A DNA stretch of 43,077 bases from Paracoccaceae bacterium (lineage in GTDB: Bacteria; Pseudomonadota; Alphaproteobacteria; Rhodobacterales; Rhodobacteraceae): the NCBI GenBank assembly GCA_902632125.1, contig CACPBQ010000014.1, positions 1 through 43,077 on the forward strand, in the 5' to 3' direction. This document shows positions 1-8,621 of the stretch, one piece after another (within the stretch, counting starts at the first letter, position 1; every line of letters begins with the position of its first letter). Below the pieces are notes generated by a model. That model was not told the origin of the DNA, ran no database searches, and saw nothing but the letters and a program-made list of their open reading frames with translations. The translations under genes and the position numbers were made by a program.

Positions 1-710
1 CCTATCCAGCAAGATCAGGCGAAGTCACACTTTCAGGGATCAATCTAACAGTTACACCCGGAGAAACTGTAGCAATTGTTGGCCGATCAGGTGCTGGCAA
101 ATCGACATTCATTCAACTTCTACAAAGATTTTATGATCCAGAGCAGGGCAAAATCTTACTTGATGGTATAGATATAAAGAAAATGAACCGGTTAGAATTT
201 CGCAAATCGATAGCCGTGGTTCCCCAAGACCCGGTAATTTTTGCTACAACTGTTATGGAAAACATTCGATTTGGCAAACCAGATGCAAGTGATGAAGAGA
301 TTTATAAAGCAAGTAAATTGGCGGCAGCACATCAATTTGTCAGTGGGCTACCACAAAAATATCAGACGTATTTAGGCGAGCGGGGCGTTATGCTTTCTGG
401 TGGTCAAAAGCAAAGGATTGCTATTGCTCGGGCTATTCTACGCGATGCGCCAGTGCTTTTACTTGATGAAGCAACAAGTGCCCTTGACGCAGAAAACGAA
501 AGTTCAGTCCAAAAAGCTTTCGATCATATCTCAAAAGATAGAACAACAATTGTTGTGGCACATCGATTAGCAACTGTTAAAAAGGCTGATAGGATCATAG
601 TGCTCGATAAGGGTAAGATAATAGCGCAGGGAAATCATGAAAAGCTTATCGGTCAAAAAGGGCTTTATGCTCATTTGGCAAGTCTACAGTTCGCTAATGG
701 GAAAAATTAA
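1..710 (+). CDS. ABC exporter ATP-binding domain, C-terminal fragment (5' end outside window)
   Basis: The reading frame is open from base 3, so the gene began before the window; 235 residues remain. They form a complete nucleotide-binding domain: Walker [10 protein letters not shown] at fragment residues 27-35, Q-loop at 75, signature LSGGQ at 131-135, Walker B VLLLDE at 151-156 and the switch histidine at 187. The pattern, including the phrase RFYDP after Walker A, is that of MsbA/multidrug-type half transporters, in which a membrane domain precedes this ATPase. It would power export of a lipid or hydrophobic compound across the inner membrane, but the missing N-terminal half hides the substrate class. 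The internal ATG at 183 lies after Walker A and is not the start. Confidence 0.9.
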   Translation, partial: YPARSGEVTLSGINLTVTPGETVAIVGRSGAGKSTFIQLLQRFYDPEQGKILLDGIDIKKMNRLEFRKSIAVVPQDPVIFATTVMENIRFGKPDASDEEIYKASKLAAAHQFVSGLPQKYQTYLGERGVMLSGGQKQRIAIARAILRDAPVLLLDEATSALDAENESSVQKAFDHISKDRTTIVVAHRLATVKKADRIIVLDKGKIIAQGNHEKLIGQKGLYAHLASLQFANGKN

Positions 711-834
711 AAACACAGAGTAAATTCTTTTTCCTAGTAAGGCGGTTTAATTTTTTAAAGGTACTTGCCTTTGCGTAATATTCACCGCACACTGCGCTGT
801 GTTTATAGTGTGATAGGGTGCTACGGGGGACAAA

Positions 835-2715
835 ATGGGTTTTGCAAATTTAGACGATCTTTTAGCTATTGAAAACAAAATTAAGTGGGAAGACCGCGAT
901 TTACCATCAACATTATTTGGCTTGCTGTCGCGTACGGCTCAGTCCTTTCCTAATAGACCTGCAGTAAGTTATCAGATTTTATCTGGCCCAAAAGACAAAG
1001 CCGAAACATTAACGTGGTCTGAGTTGCATAAAAAAACTGTTCAAGCCGCAAACATGTTTCGCTCACTTGGTGTTGGAAGTGATGATGTTGTCGCATACAT
1101 CTTACCAAATGCAAATGAAACTGTCCTTACCCTTCTTGGCGGTGCAATTGCTGGGATAGCAAATCCAATAAATCCGCTTCTAGATCCAGAGCAAATAGGA
1201 GCAATTCTTAGGGAAACAAATGCTAAAGTTGTTGTTACAATGAAAGCGTTTCCGAAATCAGATGTAGCTCAAAAAGCGGCAAAAGCAGTATCCTTGGCTC
1301 CAAATGTAACTTCCGTCATTGAGGTTGACCTAAACAGATATCTCACGCCTCCAAAATCATGGATAGTACCATTAATTAGGCCTAAAAATCCTGTTGAACA
1401 TTCCGCTAAAATATATGATTTCAATAGTTTATTAAGTCTTCAGAACAGCGTGCTGGATTTTGAAGATATAGAAGAAAATCGAGTTGCTGCTTATTTTCAT
1501 ACTGGAGGAACTACCGGAATGCCAAAGGTAGCGCAGCATACTTACTCTGGGATGATTTATAATGGCTGGCTGGGTCACGAACTTCTTTTTACTGAAGAGG
1601 ATAACGTTATTTGTCCGCTTCCGTTATTTCATGTTTTCGCTTGCCATGTGATATTAATGGCAATGGTGAGTTCAGGTGCGCATGTGGTATTCCCAACACC
1701 TCAAGGATATAGAGGTGAAGGCGTTTTCGATAATTTTTGGAAGTTAATAGAAAGGTGGAAAATAACTTTTGTCATAACAGTACCCACGGCTATTTCTGCA
1801 CTGATGCAGAGGCCAGTTGATGCAGATATATCCTCCGTTAAAACTTCTTTTTCTGGTTCTGCTCCTTTACCATTAGAACTTTTCCGAAGGTTTGAAGAAG
1901 CTTCGGGTGTGACCATTGTGGAAGGTTACGGTTTAACAGAAGCTACGTGTTTAGTTTCTTGTAATCCTGTTGAAGGTGAGAAAAAAGTTGGATCTGTTGG
2001 GTTAAAATTTCCTTACACCGATATCAAAATAATTAAGTCTGAAAAAGGTAAATTAGTTGAATGTAAAACTGACGAGGTTGGAGAGATATGTATTTCTAAT
2101 CCTGGGGTTTTTGCTGGGAATACATATACGGAAGCAGATAAAAACGTGGACTTGTATTACAAGAAAAAATATCTTCGCACTGGTGATCTAGGTCGAAAAG
2201 ACAGTGATGAATATCTTTGGATAACCGGTAGAGCAAAGGACCTTATAATTCGTGGCGGACATAATATAGATCCAGCTATAATTGAGGAAGCACTGCTTGG
2301 ACATGAGGCTGTAGCTTTTGCTGGCGCCATTGGACAACCCGATAAACATTCTGGTGAATTACCGTGCGTTTATGTAGAATTAGTAGGTGGAGCAAAAGTA
2401 ACACCAGAAGAGTTAGACGACTTCTGTAAAGAAAATGTTAAAGAACCTGGCGCTCAACCAAAACACGTAGAAATTTTGGAAGAGTTACCAAAAACTGCTG
2501 TAGGTAAAGTATTTAAGCCGGACTTACGAAAACGAGCAATATTGAGGGTCTTTTCGCAAACTTTAAGCGACTCAAATGTAAATGCGTCTATTACTTCTGT
2601 TGATGATGACAAAAAACTTGGATTAGTCGCGAATGTTTCGTCGAATGAAGACGAAGGTGTTCTTAACGAGGCTTTAGGTGAATTTGCTGTTCCTTGGCAA
2701 CGTGCTAAAAACTAG
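835..2715 (+). CDS. AMP-forming acyl-CoA synthetase
   Basis: This 626-residue adenylate-forming enzyme would activate a carboxylic acid to acyl-AMP and then to acyl-CoA. The P-loop HTGGTTGMPK lies at 222-231, the A5 motif GYGLTEAT at 364-371, RTGDLG at 448-453, the hinge GRAKDLIIRGG from 465, and the catalytic lysine of the A10 motif (TAVGK) at 558. About 55 residues follow the usual end and form a family-specific tail. Start ATG 835 follows a GGGGGA ribosome site. The substrate cannot be read from sequence; a fatty acid is the default guess. No beta-oxidation gene is adjacent. A weak terminator overlaps the stop codon. Confidence 0.9.
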   Translation: MGFANLDDLLAIENKIKWEDRDLPSTLFGLLSRTAQSFPNRPAVSYQILSGPKDKAETLTWSELHKKTVQAANMFRSLGVGSDDVVAYILPNANETVLTLLGGAIAGIANPINPLLDPEQIGAILRETNAKVVVTMKAFPKSDVAQKAAKAVSLAPNVTSVIEVDLNRYLTPPKSWIVPLIRPKNPVEHSAKIYDFNSLLSLQNSVLDFEDIEENRVAAYFHTGGTTGMPKVAQHTYSGMIYNGWLGHELLFTEEDNVICPLPLFHVFACHVILMAMVSSGAHVVFPTPQGYRGEGVFDNFWKLIERWKITFVITVPTAISALMQRPVDADISSVKTSFSGSAPLPLELFRRFEEASGVTIVEGYGLTEATCLVSCNPVEGEKKVGSVGLKFPYTDIKIIKSEKGKLVECKTDEVGEICISNPGVFAGNTYTEADKNVDLYYKKKYLRTGDLGRKDSDEYLWITGRAKDLIIRGGHNIDPAIIEEALLGHEAVAFAGAIGQPDKHSGELPCVYVELVGGAKVTPEELDDFCKENVKEPGAQPKHVEILEELPKTAVGKVFKPDLRKRAILRVFSQTLSDSNVNASITSVDDDKKLGLVANVSSNEDEGVLNEALGEFAVPWQRAKN

Positions 2716-2724
2716 CATTTTTTT
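2703..2724 (+). terminator. Probable intrinsic terminator of the acyl-CoA synthetase gene
   Basis: A short hairpin (TGCTA, loop AAAAC, TAGCA) contains the TAG stop codon and runs straight into seven T residues. The stem is only 5 bp, plus a possible G-T pair, so termination may be partial, but the T-run is complete and correctly placed. Confidence 0.45.
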
Positions 2725-2764
2725 AATCTCGCCCACTTAAGCCATCTAGCTTATCGGTTTAAAA

Positions 2765-3466
2765 ATGGTGTTCAAAAAAAACGTTTTGATAATTGGATCT
2801 GGTCCTAATGCTTTGAAAGCAACTGAACTGGAAACAGCTTTTGATGCGATCGTAGTGATTAATAATGCTTGGCAAATACGCCCAGATTGGACTCATCTGG
2901 TTTTTCCTTTTGATTTTCCTCAAGAAAAGTGGCCAAAAGAGATTAAATTTTCGCAAACCATTATAACAGAGAAAGAATTTGTACCGATTCAAAACAAATA
3001 TGGCGGGTTTATTTATGCTGGAGCAACCATGGCATTTACAGCAGGGTATTGGGCTCTGGGAGCTTTAAAACCAAGTCACATTTCTTTTATTGGGTGTGAC
3101 ATGCATTATCCAAAGTTCGGTAAAACACATTTTTATGGAACTGGAACGGCTGATCCTCTAAGAGAAGATATTTCTTTAATGAGTCTTAAAGCCAAATCAA
3201 ATCGATTTTTACACATGTGTCAAAATGAGAATTGCCTTGTTGGAAACCTTTCAGATGGCCCAAGTAAGTTAACATTTCCCCGAATAACCAAAGAAAAATC
3301 TTGGCTTAAATCGCCTAGCTTAAACCAGGATTTAATTTCTGAAGCGTTAGATCGAGAAAGGGAGCTTGATTATTTAGATGAAACTGGACGTTATTGGCAA
3401 AATTTAGAAAAATATGACACTGAGGAAATTAGAAAACTCGATGATATTTGGGAGAGAATATTTTAA
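2765..3466 (+). CDS. Uncharacterised protein with a possible MptE/DUF115-like fold
   Basis: This 233-residue soluble protein is not assigned with certainty. It begins with a beta strand and glycine turn (VLIIGSGPNALKA, about residues 7-19) like a nucleotide-binding or glycosyltransferase fold. The middle section has YAGATMAFTAGYWAL, then ISFIGCDMHY and GKTHFYG. This order (small-residue-rich helix, strand ending in G-x-D, then a T-H motif) recalls the MptE-like/DUF115 family and some sialyltransferase-type proteins. If so it could transfer a sugar or a diphosphate group, but that is inference. It has no signal peptide or membrane segment. It lies 49 bases after the acyl-CoA synthetase stop, has no obvious ribosome site, and overlaps the convergent dehydratase gene by 4 bases. 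Confidence 0.6.
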   Translation: MVFKKNVLIIGSGPNALKATELETAFDAIVVINNAWQIRPDWTHLVFPFDFPQEKWPKEIKFSQTIITEKEFVPIQNKYGGFIYAGATMAFTAGYWALGALKPSHISFIGCDMHYPKFGKTHFYGTGTADPLREDISLMSLKAKSNRFLHMCQNENCLVGNLSDGPSKLTFPRITKEKSWLKSPSLNQDLISEALDRERELDYLDETGRYWQNLEKYDTEEIRKLDDIWERIF

Positions 3467-4704
3467 ACTCGATTAGATTTTAAAGGAGGAGCTCCCCCTG
3501 TAAAAGAATTACCCTCTGAATAATCGCATGGCTCGTCTTGCATCATTAAATGTAAATCTGTGCCATTATAAGGGTGTTTTTCTGCTAATTCTTCATTTAG
3601 CTCGATGCCTAAGCCAGCTTCTTCTGAAACTTGGATATAACCACCTTCAACAGTAATTTTTCCATTTATTAAAGATTGGTGAAAAGGCGTTTCGATTGTT
3701 TCAGCTATCAGTAAATTTGGTATTGATGCGGATAATTGAATATTTGCTGCCCATTCCACAGGTCCAGCATATAAATGAGGCGCAACTTGTGCGTTAAAAA
3801 CTTCAGCTATCGCCGCGGCTTTTTTCATTTCCCAGATGCCGCCAGCTCGCCCAAGAGCAGGCTGGATTATAGAAGCTCCTCCTGATTTTAGAATCTCAGC
3901 AAACTCCATTTTCGTCGTGAACCTTTCTCCAGTTGCAATGGGGATAGCTAAAGCGCTTTGCACTTTTTTAAATTCTGATAAATTATCGGGTGGAATTGGT
4001 TCTTCAAACCACATTGGCGAGTAGGGCTCTATCGCCTTCCCTAACCTTATGGCGCCCGCAGTTGTAAATTGGCCATGCGTTCCAAATAATATATCTGATT
4101 TTTCACCAACGGCCTCCCTGATCGCCTGGCAAAAGTCTACAGATAATGAAATATCAGTCATCGCCGGCATATGGCCGCCACGCATAGTGTAGGGGCCTGC
4201 AGGGTCAAATTTTACTGCTGTGTAACCTTTATTAATGAAACTAATTGCGGATTCTGCAGCCATTTCTGGCGAGGTCCAGAAATCGTTTAAATCATGGTGT
4301 TCTAAAGGATAAAGATAAGAATAGGCACGTATGCGGTCGTTGATTTTTCCACCGAGTAATTTCCAAGTTGGACAATCAAATGCTTTCCCTAAAATATCCC
4401 AACATGCAATTTCTAATCCAGAAAATGCACCCATTACAGTTAAATCAGGCCTTTGTGTGAAGCCAGATGAATAGGTTCTCCTAAAAATCTTCTCAAAATT
4501 TGAAGGGCTTTCGCCCAGAAAATAACGCTCGAAAACATCGTTTATTACTGCCTTCATTGCTTCTGGGCCAACAGATGAAGCGTAGCATTCGCCCCATCCG
4601 CTAATTCCATTGTCAGCTGTGATTTTAACAAAAATCCAGTATCGCCCACCCCAGCCTGGAGGTGGCGGGCAGGTTACTATTATTTTTAAATCTTTTAGTT
4701 TCAT
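3463..4704 (-). CDS. Mandelate racemase/muconate lactonizing enzyme family protein (probable acid-sugar dehydratase)
   Basis: This is a 413-residue enolase-superfamily member with an N-terminal capping domain and a beta-barrel catalytic domain. Visible active-site elements are K165-F-D167 on the second strand, FEEP (about 233-236), ATGE with E260, and a histidine in VAPHLYAG (H310). Such enzymes abstract the proton alpha to a carboxylate and dehydrate or racemise sugar acids such as galactonate or mannonate. The third-strand motif reads GTHGQ where DgoD-type enzymes have D-x-H-G, so the usual metal-ligand aspartate appears replaced by glycine. It starts 8 bases after the alcohol dehydrogenase stop, suggesting co-transcription with it. 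The exact substrate is unknown. Confidence 0.85.
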   Translation of the reverse strand: MKLKDLKIIVTCPPPPGWGGRYWIFVKITADNGISGWGECYASSVGPEAMKAVINDVFERYFLGESPSNFEKIFRRTYSSGFTQRPDLTVMGAFSGLEIACWDILGKAFDCPTWKLLGGKINDRIRAYSYLYPLEHHDLNDFWTSPEMAAESAISFINKGYTAVKFDPAGPYTMRGGHMPAMTDISLSVDFCQAIREAVGEKSDILFGTHGQFTTAGAIRLGKAIEPYSPMWFEEPIPPDNLSEFKKVQSALAIPIATGERFTTKMEFAEILKSGGASIIQPALGRAGGIWEMKKAAAIAEVFNAQVAPHLYAGPVEWAANIQLSASIPNLLIAETIETPFHQSLINGKITVEGGYIQVSEEAGLGIELNEELAEKHPYNGTDLHLMMQDEPCDYSEGNSFTGGAPPLKSNRV

Positions 4705-4712
4705 TTCTTGTG

Positions 4713-5804
4713 TTATTTATATTCTTCAAAAACAATTACATTTCTTTTAGCTGCACCTAACTTAGTATCAGCTATGGCCTCATTAATTTGCTCCAGCCTC
4801 CATGTTTTGGAAATCAATTGATCTAGCTTTATGCGACCTTGATTATAAAGGTCAACTATCCACGGTATATCCCTCTTGATCACAACATCTCCCATTTTTG
4901 AACCGATCATCCCCTGAGAAACTGCTGCCATCATTACCGGTTCGTAAGTTGATCTATCTCCTGATTTTGGCATTCCGACCATTACTACTTTTCCACCGTA
5001 ACCGAGATATCTTGGTGCTACGTCATACACTGCGCTATTGCCAACAGTAACGAGAACAACATCGGCGCCACGACCAATTAAAGATTTAGATATGCGCCAA
5101 GGAGATTTTTCAGTTGCTAGAACACCGTCTGTTGCTCCAAATTCTTTAGCAGTAGTCAGTTTATCTTTGTTTGTATCGACTGCAACAATTCGTCGTGCTC
5201 CAGCTATTCGGGCACCTTGAATAGCATTTAAACCGACTCCTCCTGCGCCAATAACTACGACGTCCTGGCCTGGTCGTAACTTTGCTGCATTCACGACCGC
5301 TCCGATTCCAGTTATTACACCACAAGCAAGGAGCGAAGCTGCTGCAAAGCTTAAATCAGAATTTAATTTCACGATTTGACTTTGATCAACCACGACTTTT
5401 TCAGCAAAAGCGCCACAATTCATAGCCTGTTGAATGGTTTTGTTTTTGGCACTTAAAATGGGAGGCATTGCAAGATTGTTAGCTTCGCATATTGTTGGAT
5501 TTCCCTCCAAGCAGTTATTACAATTCCCACACGACTTTATTAGAGTGACAACTACTCGGTCGCCGATTTCAAAACCTTTTACAGCATTTCCAGTTTTGCT
5601 TACGAAACCGGCGGCCTCGTGCCCGTAAACTGCCGGCAACTCTCCTCCCCAGTCACCAGCTGCAAAAGAAATATCAGAATGACACACGGCAACTGCTCCT
5701 AAAGTTACCTCTACTTCACCAGTTAAAGGTTCTCTCAAGTTTATTGTCTCAATTTGTAAAGGAGCTCCAAACTTCTGGCAAACAGCAGCTTTTATTTTTA
5801 CCAT
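4713..5804 (-). CDS. Zinc-dependent alcohol dehydrogenase (MDR family)
   Basis: This 363-residue medium-chain dehydrogenase would oxidise an alcohol or reduce an aldehyde with NAD(H) in the cytosol. The catalytic zinc ligands are visible as C41 and H62-E63 (GHE motif), with a third cysteine in LLACGV. The structural zinc loop has C92, C95, C98 and C106. The dinucleotide-binding motif GAGGVG follows in the second half. It resembles the class III/aryl-alcohol branch. It is upstream of, and close to, the enolase-superfamily dehydratase. A joint role in oxidising and dehydrating a sugar-type substrate is plausible but not proven. Confidence 0.88.
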   Translation of the reverse strand: MVKIKAAVCQKFGAPLQIETINLREPLTGEVEVTLGAVAVCHSDISFAAGDWGGELPAVYGHEAAGFVSKTGNAVKGFEIGDRVVVTLIKSCGNCNNCLEGNPTICEANNLAMPPILSAKNKTIQQAMNCGAFAEKVVVDQSQIVKLNSDLSFAAASLLACGVITGIGAVVNAAKLRPGQDVVVIGAGGVGLNAIQGARIAGARRIVAVDTNKDKLTTAKEFGATDGVLATEKSPWRISKSLIGRGADVVLVTVGNSAVYDVAPRYLGYGGKVVMVGMPKSGDRSTYEPVMMAAVSQGMIGSKMGDVVIKRDIPWIVDLYNQGRIKLDQLISKTWRLEQINEAIADTKLGAAKRNVIVFEEYK

Positions 5805-5861
5805 TTTGATAACCCCTTTTTTAGCAACTTTTTTAATTTAAGTATTATCAACTCGATTTAG

Positions 5862-7097
5862 TCAATTCTCTAAATTTTTGGCTTTCATACTTCTTGGGGC
5901 CCAAAATAAAAAAACTAAAACACAAATGGATAACAAAAAAGCAGACGTAGCGAAAGGTGCTCCTGGGAAGTATATTTCTGAATCTCTTTTAGAAAACTGA
6001 GACAATATCCAAGTCATGGACAACGGCGTTATGATCATGGAAAAAGCGGTTAGTGAAGCGATCACCCCCTGAAGACTTCCTTGGTTCCTTTCATCGACTT
6101 GATCTGACATTAAAGCGGTCAGAGCCGGTTGTCCAATCACCCCTAGTGAGGCTAAAGGTGTCAATGCTATAAGAAACCAGCCGTTGGTTATAATTGCAAT
6201 TAAAATCATCGCAATTATTTCAGTCCCAAACCCGAGTAAAACTGTATTATAACGACCGATCAAATTAATAGTGGGTTGAACCAATACACCTTGAATAAAC
6301 GCAAAACAAATCCCGTATACCGTGAGTGACAACCCTATCATTCCAGGTGACCATGAAAACCGCTCTGCAGTGAAATAGGGCCAAATCGCTGCATAGACGG
6401 CTGTACTTATTGAGTAGAGTAAGAAAACTAGTAAAAAAACTTTCAAACCGTCAAATTTAGCAATAGCGCCGAAGGTTTTAAAGGGATTTATATTTTTAAA
6501 AGTGAACTGTTTTTTGATTTTTTCATTTAAACTTTCTGGCAGGAAAAAATAGCAGGCTGTTGCATTTAAAGCCGAAACAAAAGCCGCTGCAAAAAATGGT
6601 ATCCGTGGTCCAATTTCGCCTAGTATACCACCTAGAATAGGCCCGAGAACAAATCCAATGCCAAATCCTGCTCCAATATAACCAAAACGGGCGGCCTTTT
6701 GTTCCGAACTGGAAATGTCTGCAACATATGCTGCAGCGGTCGAATGCGTCGATGCGGTTATACCCCCTAAAATTCTTCCAAAAAGAAGAACCCAAACACT
6801 GGTTGCCAACCCCATAATCACATAATCTAATGCCATAAAAATCAACGAAATTAAGATTACTGGTCGCCTACCAAAGGCATCTGATAAACTCCCCAGAATT
6901 GGCCCAAAAATAAATTGCATAATTGCAAATATACTGGCCAGAATTCCTCCCCAAACAGCCGCCTCCGCAACCGTTCTACCGGGCAGTACGTCTGTCATAA
7001 GGTTTGGTAGAACTGGGATCATTATACCTATACCAATTGAATCCAAAATTACGGTGAAAACTATAATTTTTATGGGTAAATTTTTTTTAATGATCAT
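5862..7097 (-). CDS. MFS transporter, TetA-like
   Basis: This 411-residue polytopic membrane protein has about 12 hydrophobic segments. The first helix carries IGIGIMIPVLPNL, followed by the motif-A loop GSLSDAFGRRP between helices 2 and 3. Both are typical of the TetA/drug:H+ antiporter branch of the major facilitator superfamily. It probably exports a small hydrophobic molecule using the proton gradient. Resistance to tetracycline cannot be concluded, because many marine bacteria carry relatives of unknown substrate. Its ATG lies within the last codons of the upstream hydrolase (11-base overlap), so the two are translationally coupled. Confidence 0.85.
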   Translation of the reverse strand: MIIKKNLPIKIIVFTVILDSIGIGIMIPVLPNLMTDVLPGRTVAEAAVWGGILASIFAIMQFIFGPILGSLSDAFGRRPVILISLIFMALDYVIMGLATSVWVLLFGRILGGITASTHSTAAAYVADISSSEQKAARFGYIGAGFGIGFVLGPILGGILGEIGPRIPFFAAAFVSALNATACYFFLPESLNEKIKKQFTFKNINPFKTFGAIAKFDGLKVFLLVFLLYSISTAVYAAIWPYFTAERFSWSPGMIGLSLTVYGICFAFIQGVLVQPTINLIGRYNTVLLGFGTEIIAMILIAIITNGWFLIALTPLASLGVIGQPALTALMSDQVDERNQGSLQGVIASLTAFSMIITPLSMTWILSQFSKRDSEIYFPGAPFATSAFLLSICVLVFLFWAPRSMKAKNLEN

Positions 7098-7809
7098 AAA
7101 TTTTTGACGCTATTTCTTCTAATATATTTGCTAAATCTACTGGTTTCGAAAAAAATGGCGAATGTCCCGAATTTATTTCATACTTATTTTCTTTTTGAAT
7201 GTCTCTAGACATTTTTTTTTGGAGTTCTAATGGTATTGTTTGGTCATCAAGGCAGCTAATATAAGACTTTGAAACTTGTTTAAAATTTTCACCTAATCTA
7301 ATGGGTGTATTTTGTGGTTTGATAGCTTGTATGCATAATTTTTCCGCGGCTAAGATTATATCTTTTTCTGAACAGTCATGGTAGAAAATATCTTTTTGAT
7401 ATTCTTTGGGAACATAAAAGCCAAGACCATCTTCTGTTTTCTTGATAACTGACGCAAGCGGGTATTTACTAACCGTGCTGCGCATCTCTACTAACGATTT
7501 TCCATCTTGTGGAATAAATGCCGTAAGAAAAATTAAATGTTTGATGTGTGTCGGATCTATCTCGGCTGCTAAACTAATAGGATATCCCCCCATTGAATGC
7601 CCTAAAACAATCGTTGGGCTATCAAGCGACTTCAGTATTGCAGAACTATATTTTTCGAGAGTTACTTCTTTTATTGAGATCTTGTTTTTGCCGTGCCCAG
7701 GTAAATCTATTGCATATGCAATATGACCTTTTTTTTGGAGCTCTTTGACTAGTTTTTCGTAACACCAGGCGCCATGACCCGAGCCATGGACCAATAAAAA
7801 TTTAGACAT
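7087..7809 (-). CDS. Alpha/beta hydrolase (esterase/hydroxynitrile-lyase-like)
   Basis: This 240-residue alpha/beta hydrolase has an oxyanion-hole motif HGSGHGAW near the N-terminus, nucleophile elbow GHSMGG, a likely catalytic aspartate in SCLDDQ and histidine in SGHSP. The HG-x-x-HGAWC pattern is that of the plant methylesterase/hydroxynitrile lyase group, so an esterase role is the best guess. I chose ATG 7809 rather than the TTG two codons earlier because the protein then begins MSKFLLVHG, with the first strand at the usual place. With that start it overlaps the upstream pcaD-like gene by 8 bases and the downstream MFS gene by 11. Confidence 0.8.
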   Translation of the reverse strand: MSKFLLVHGSGHGAWCYEKLVKELQKKGHIAYAIDLPGHGKNKISIKEVTLEKYSSAILKSLDSPTIVLGHSMGGYPISLAAEIDPTHIKHLIFLTAFIPQDGKSLVEMRSTVSKYPLASVIKKTEDGLGFYVPKEYQKDIFYHDCSEKDIILAAEKLCIQAIKPQNTPIRLGENFKQVSKSYISCLDDQTIPLELQKKMSRDIQKENKYEINSGHSPFFSKPVDLANILEEIASKIYDH

Positions 7810-8593
7810 GCCCAATTTCTTTCATGAAATCAGATAAAATCTTTGCATATTTCTTCGGTGCCTCAACACATGGAATATGGCCAACCCCTTGAATTAAATT
7901 AAATTTGGACCCTGGTACCAGATTACAAGTTTCGCGTACTAAATCAGGCGGCGTGGAACCATCCTCTGAACCCGCTATTGCAATTGTTGGTAAACGTAAG
8001 CCTGAAGTGGGAGTATAAAAATCTGTTCCAGAAATAGCACTGGCACACCCAGCATAACCTTCCGCTGGTTGTCTCTCGAACATATTTTGCCAAAGACTAA
8101 TTTCTTTGCTCTTGAGAAACTGATTACTGAACCACCGCTTCATGGTTTCCTCTGCTAGCGATTTTATACCCGATGAATTGACCTTAGCTATACGATTTTC
8201 CCATATTTCATGGTTTCCTATCTTTGCCGCAGTATTTGAAAGAGCTATTCCCTTAACTAGGTCTAACCTCTTAACAGCTAATCCTTGGGCAATCATTCCA
8301 CCGATTGATAAACCAACAAATAAAGAATTTCGTAATTTTAGGGTGTCCATTAGTAATTCAATATCGCGTATAAGTGTATCCATTGAATAGGGCGAATTGG
8401 GACAATCTGAAAGACCGTGACCGCGCTTGTCATATCGCAGTATTTTTAAATTTTTGGGTAAGTAAGATATAACTCCGTCCCAAATACGCATGTCGGTTCC
8501 AAGTGAATTTGAAAATACTAACACAGGACCGGTCTCTGGGCCCTCAAGTTTATAGTGTATGTTAATTCCGTTAACCTTTATTACGGTGCTCAT
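7802..8593 (-). CDS. pcaD: 3-oxoadipate enol-lactonase-like alpha/beta hydrolase
   Basis: This 263-residue protein matches PcaD-type enol-lactonases: FSNSLGTDMRIWD near residues 27-39, RYDKRGHGLSD, nucleophile elbow GLSIGG, acid residue in GSEDGSTPP and histidine in VGHIPC. PcaD hydrolyses 3-oxoadipate enol-lactone to 3-oxoadipate in the beta-ketoadipate pathway. No pcaG, pcaH, pcaB or pcaC is present in the window, so it may act on another lactone, perhaps one linked to the nearby dehydratase and dehydrogenase. A good ribosome site (GAGGGTG) precedes the ATG. It overlaps the next hydrolase gene. Confidence 0.75.
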   Translation of the reverse strand: MSTVIKVNGINIHYKLEGPETGPVLVFSNSLGTDMRIWDGVISYLPKNLKILRYDKRGHGLSDCPNSPYSMDTLIRDIELLMDTLKLRNSLFVGLSIGGMIAQGLAVKRLDLVKGIALSNTAAKIGNHEIWENRIAKVNSSGIKSLAEETMKRWFSNQFLKSKEISLWQNMFERQPAEGYAGCASAISGTDFYTPTSGLRLPTIAIAGSEDGSTPPDLVRETCNLVPGSKFNLIQGVGHIPCVEAPKKYAKILSDFMKEIGHV

Positions 8594-8621
8594 GTGTCAC
8601 CCTCATATTAAGCTTGTTTTT

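Noticed and set aside
5862-7097. Tetracycline resistance determinant
   Set aside because: Only the general TetA-like MFS pattern is seen; substrate cannot be inferred and no TetR-type regulator is adjacent.
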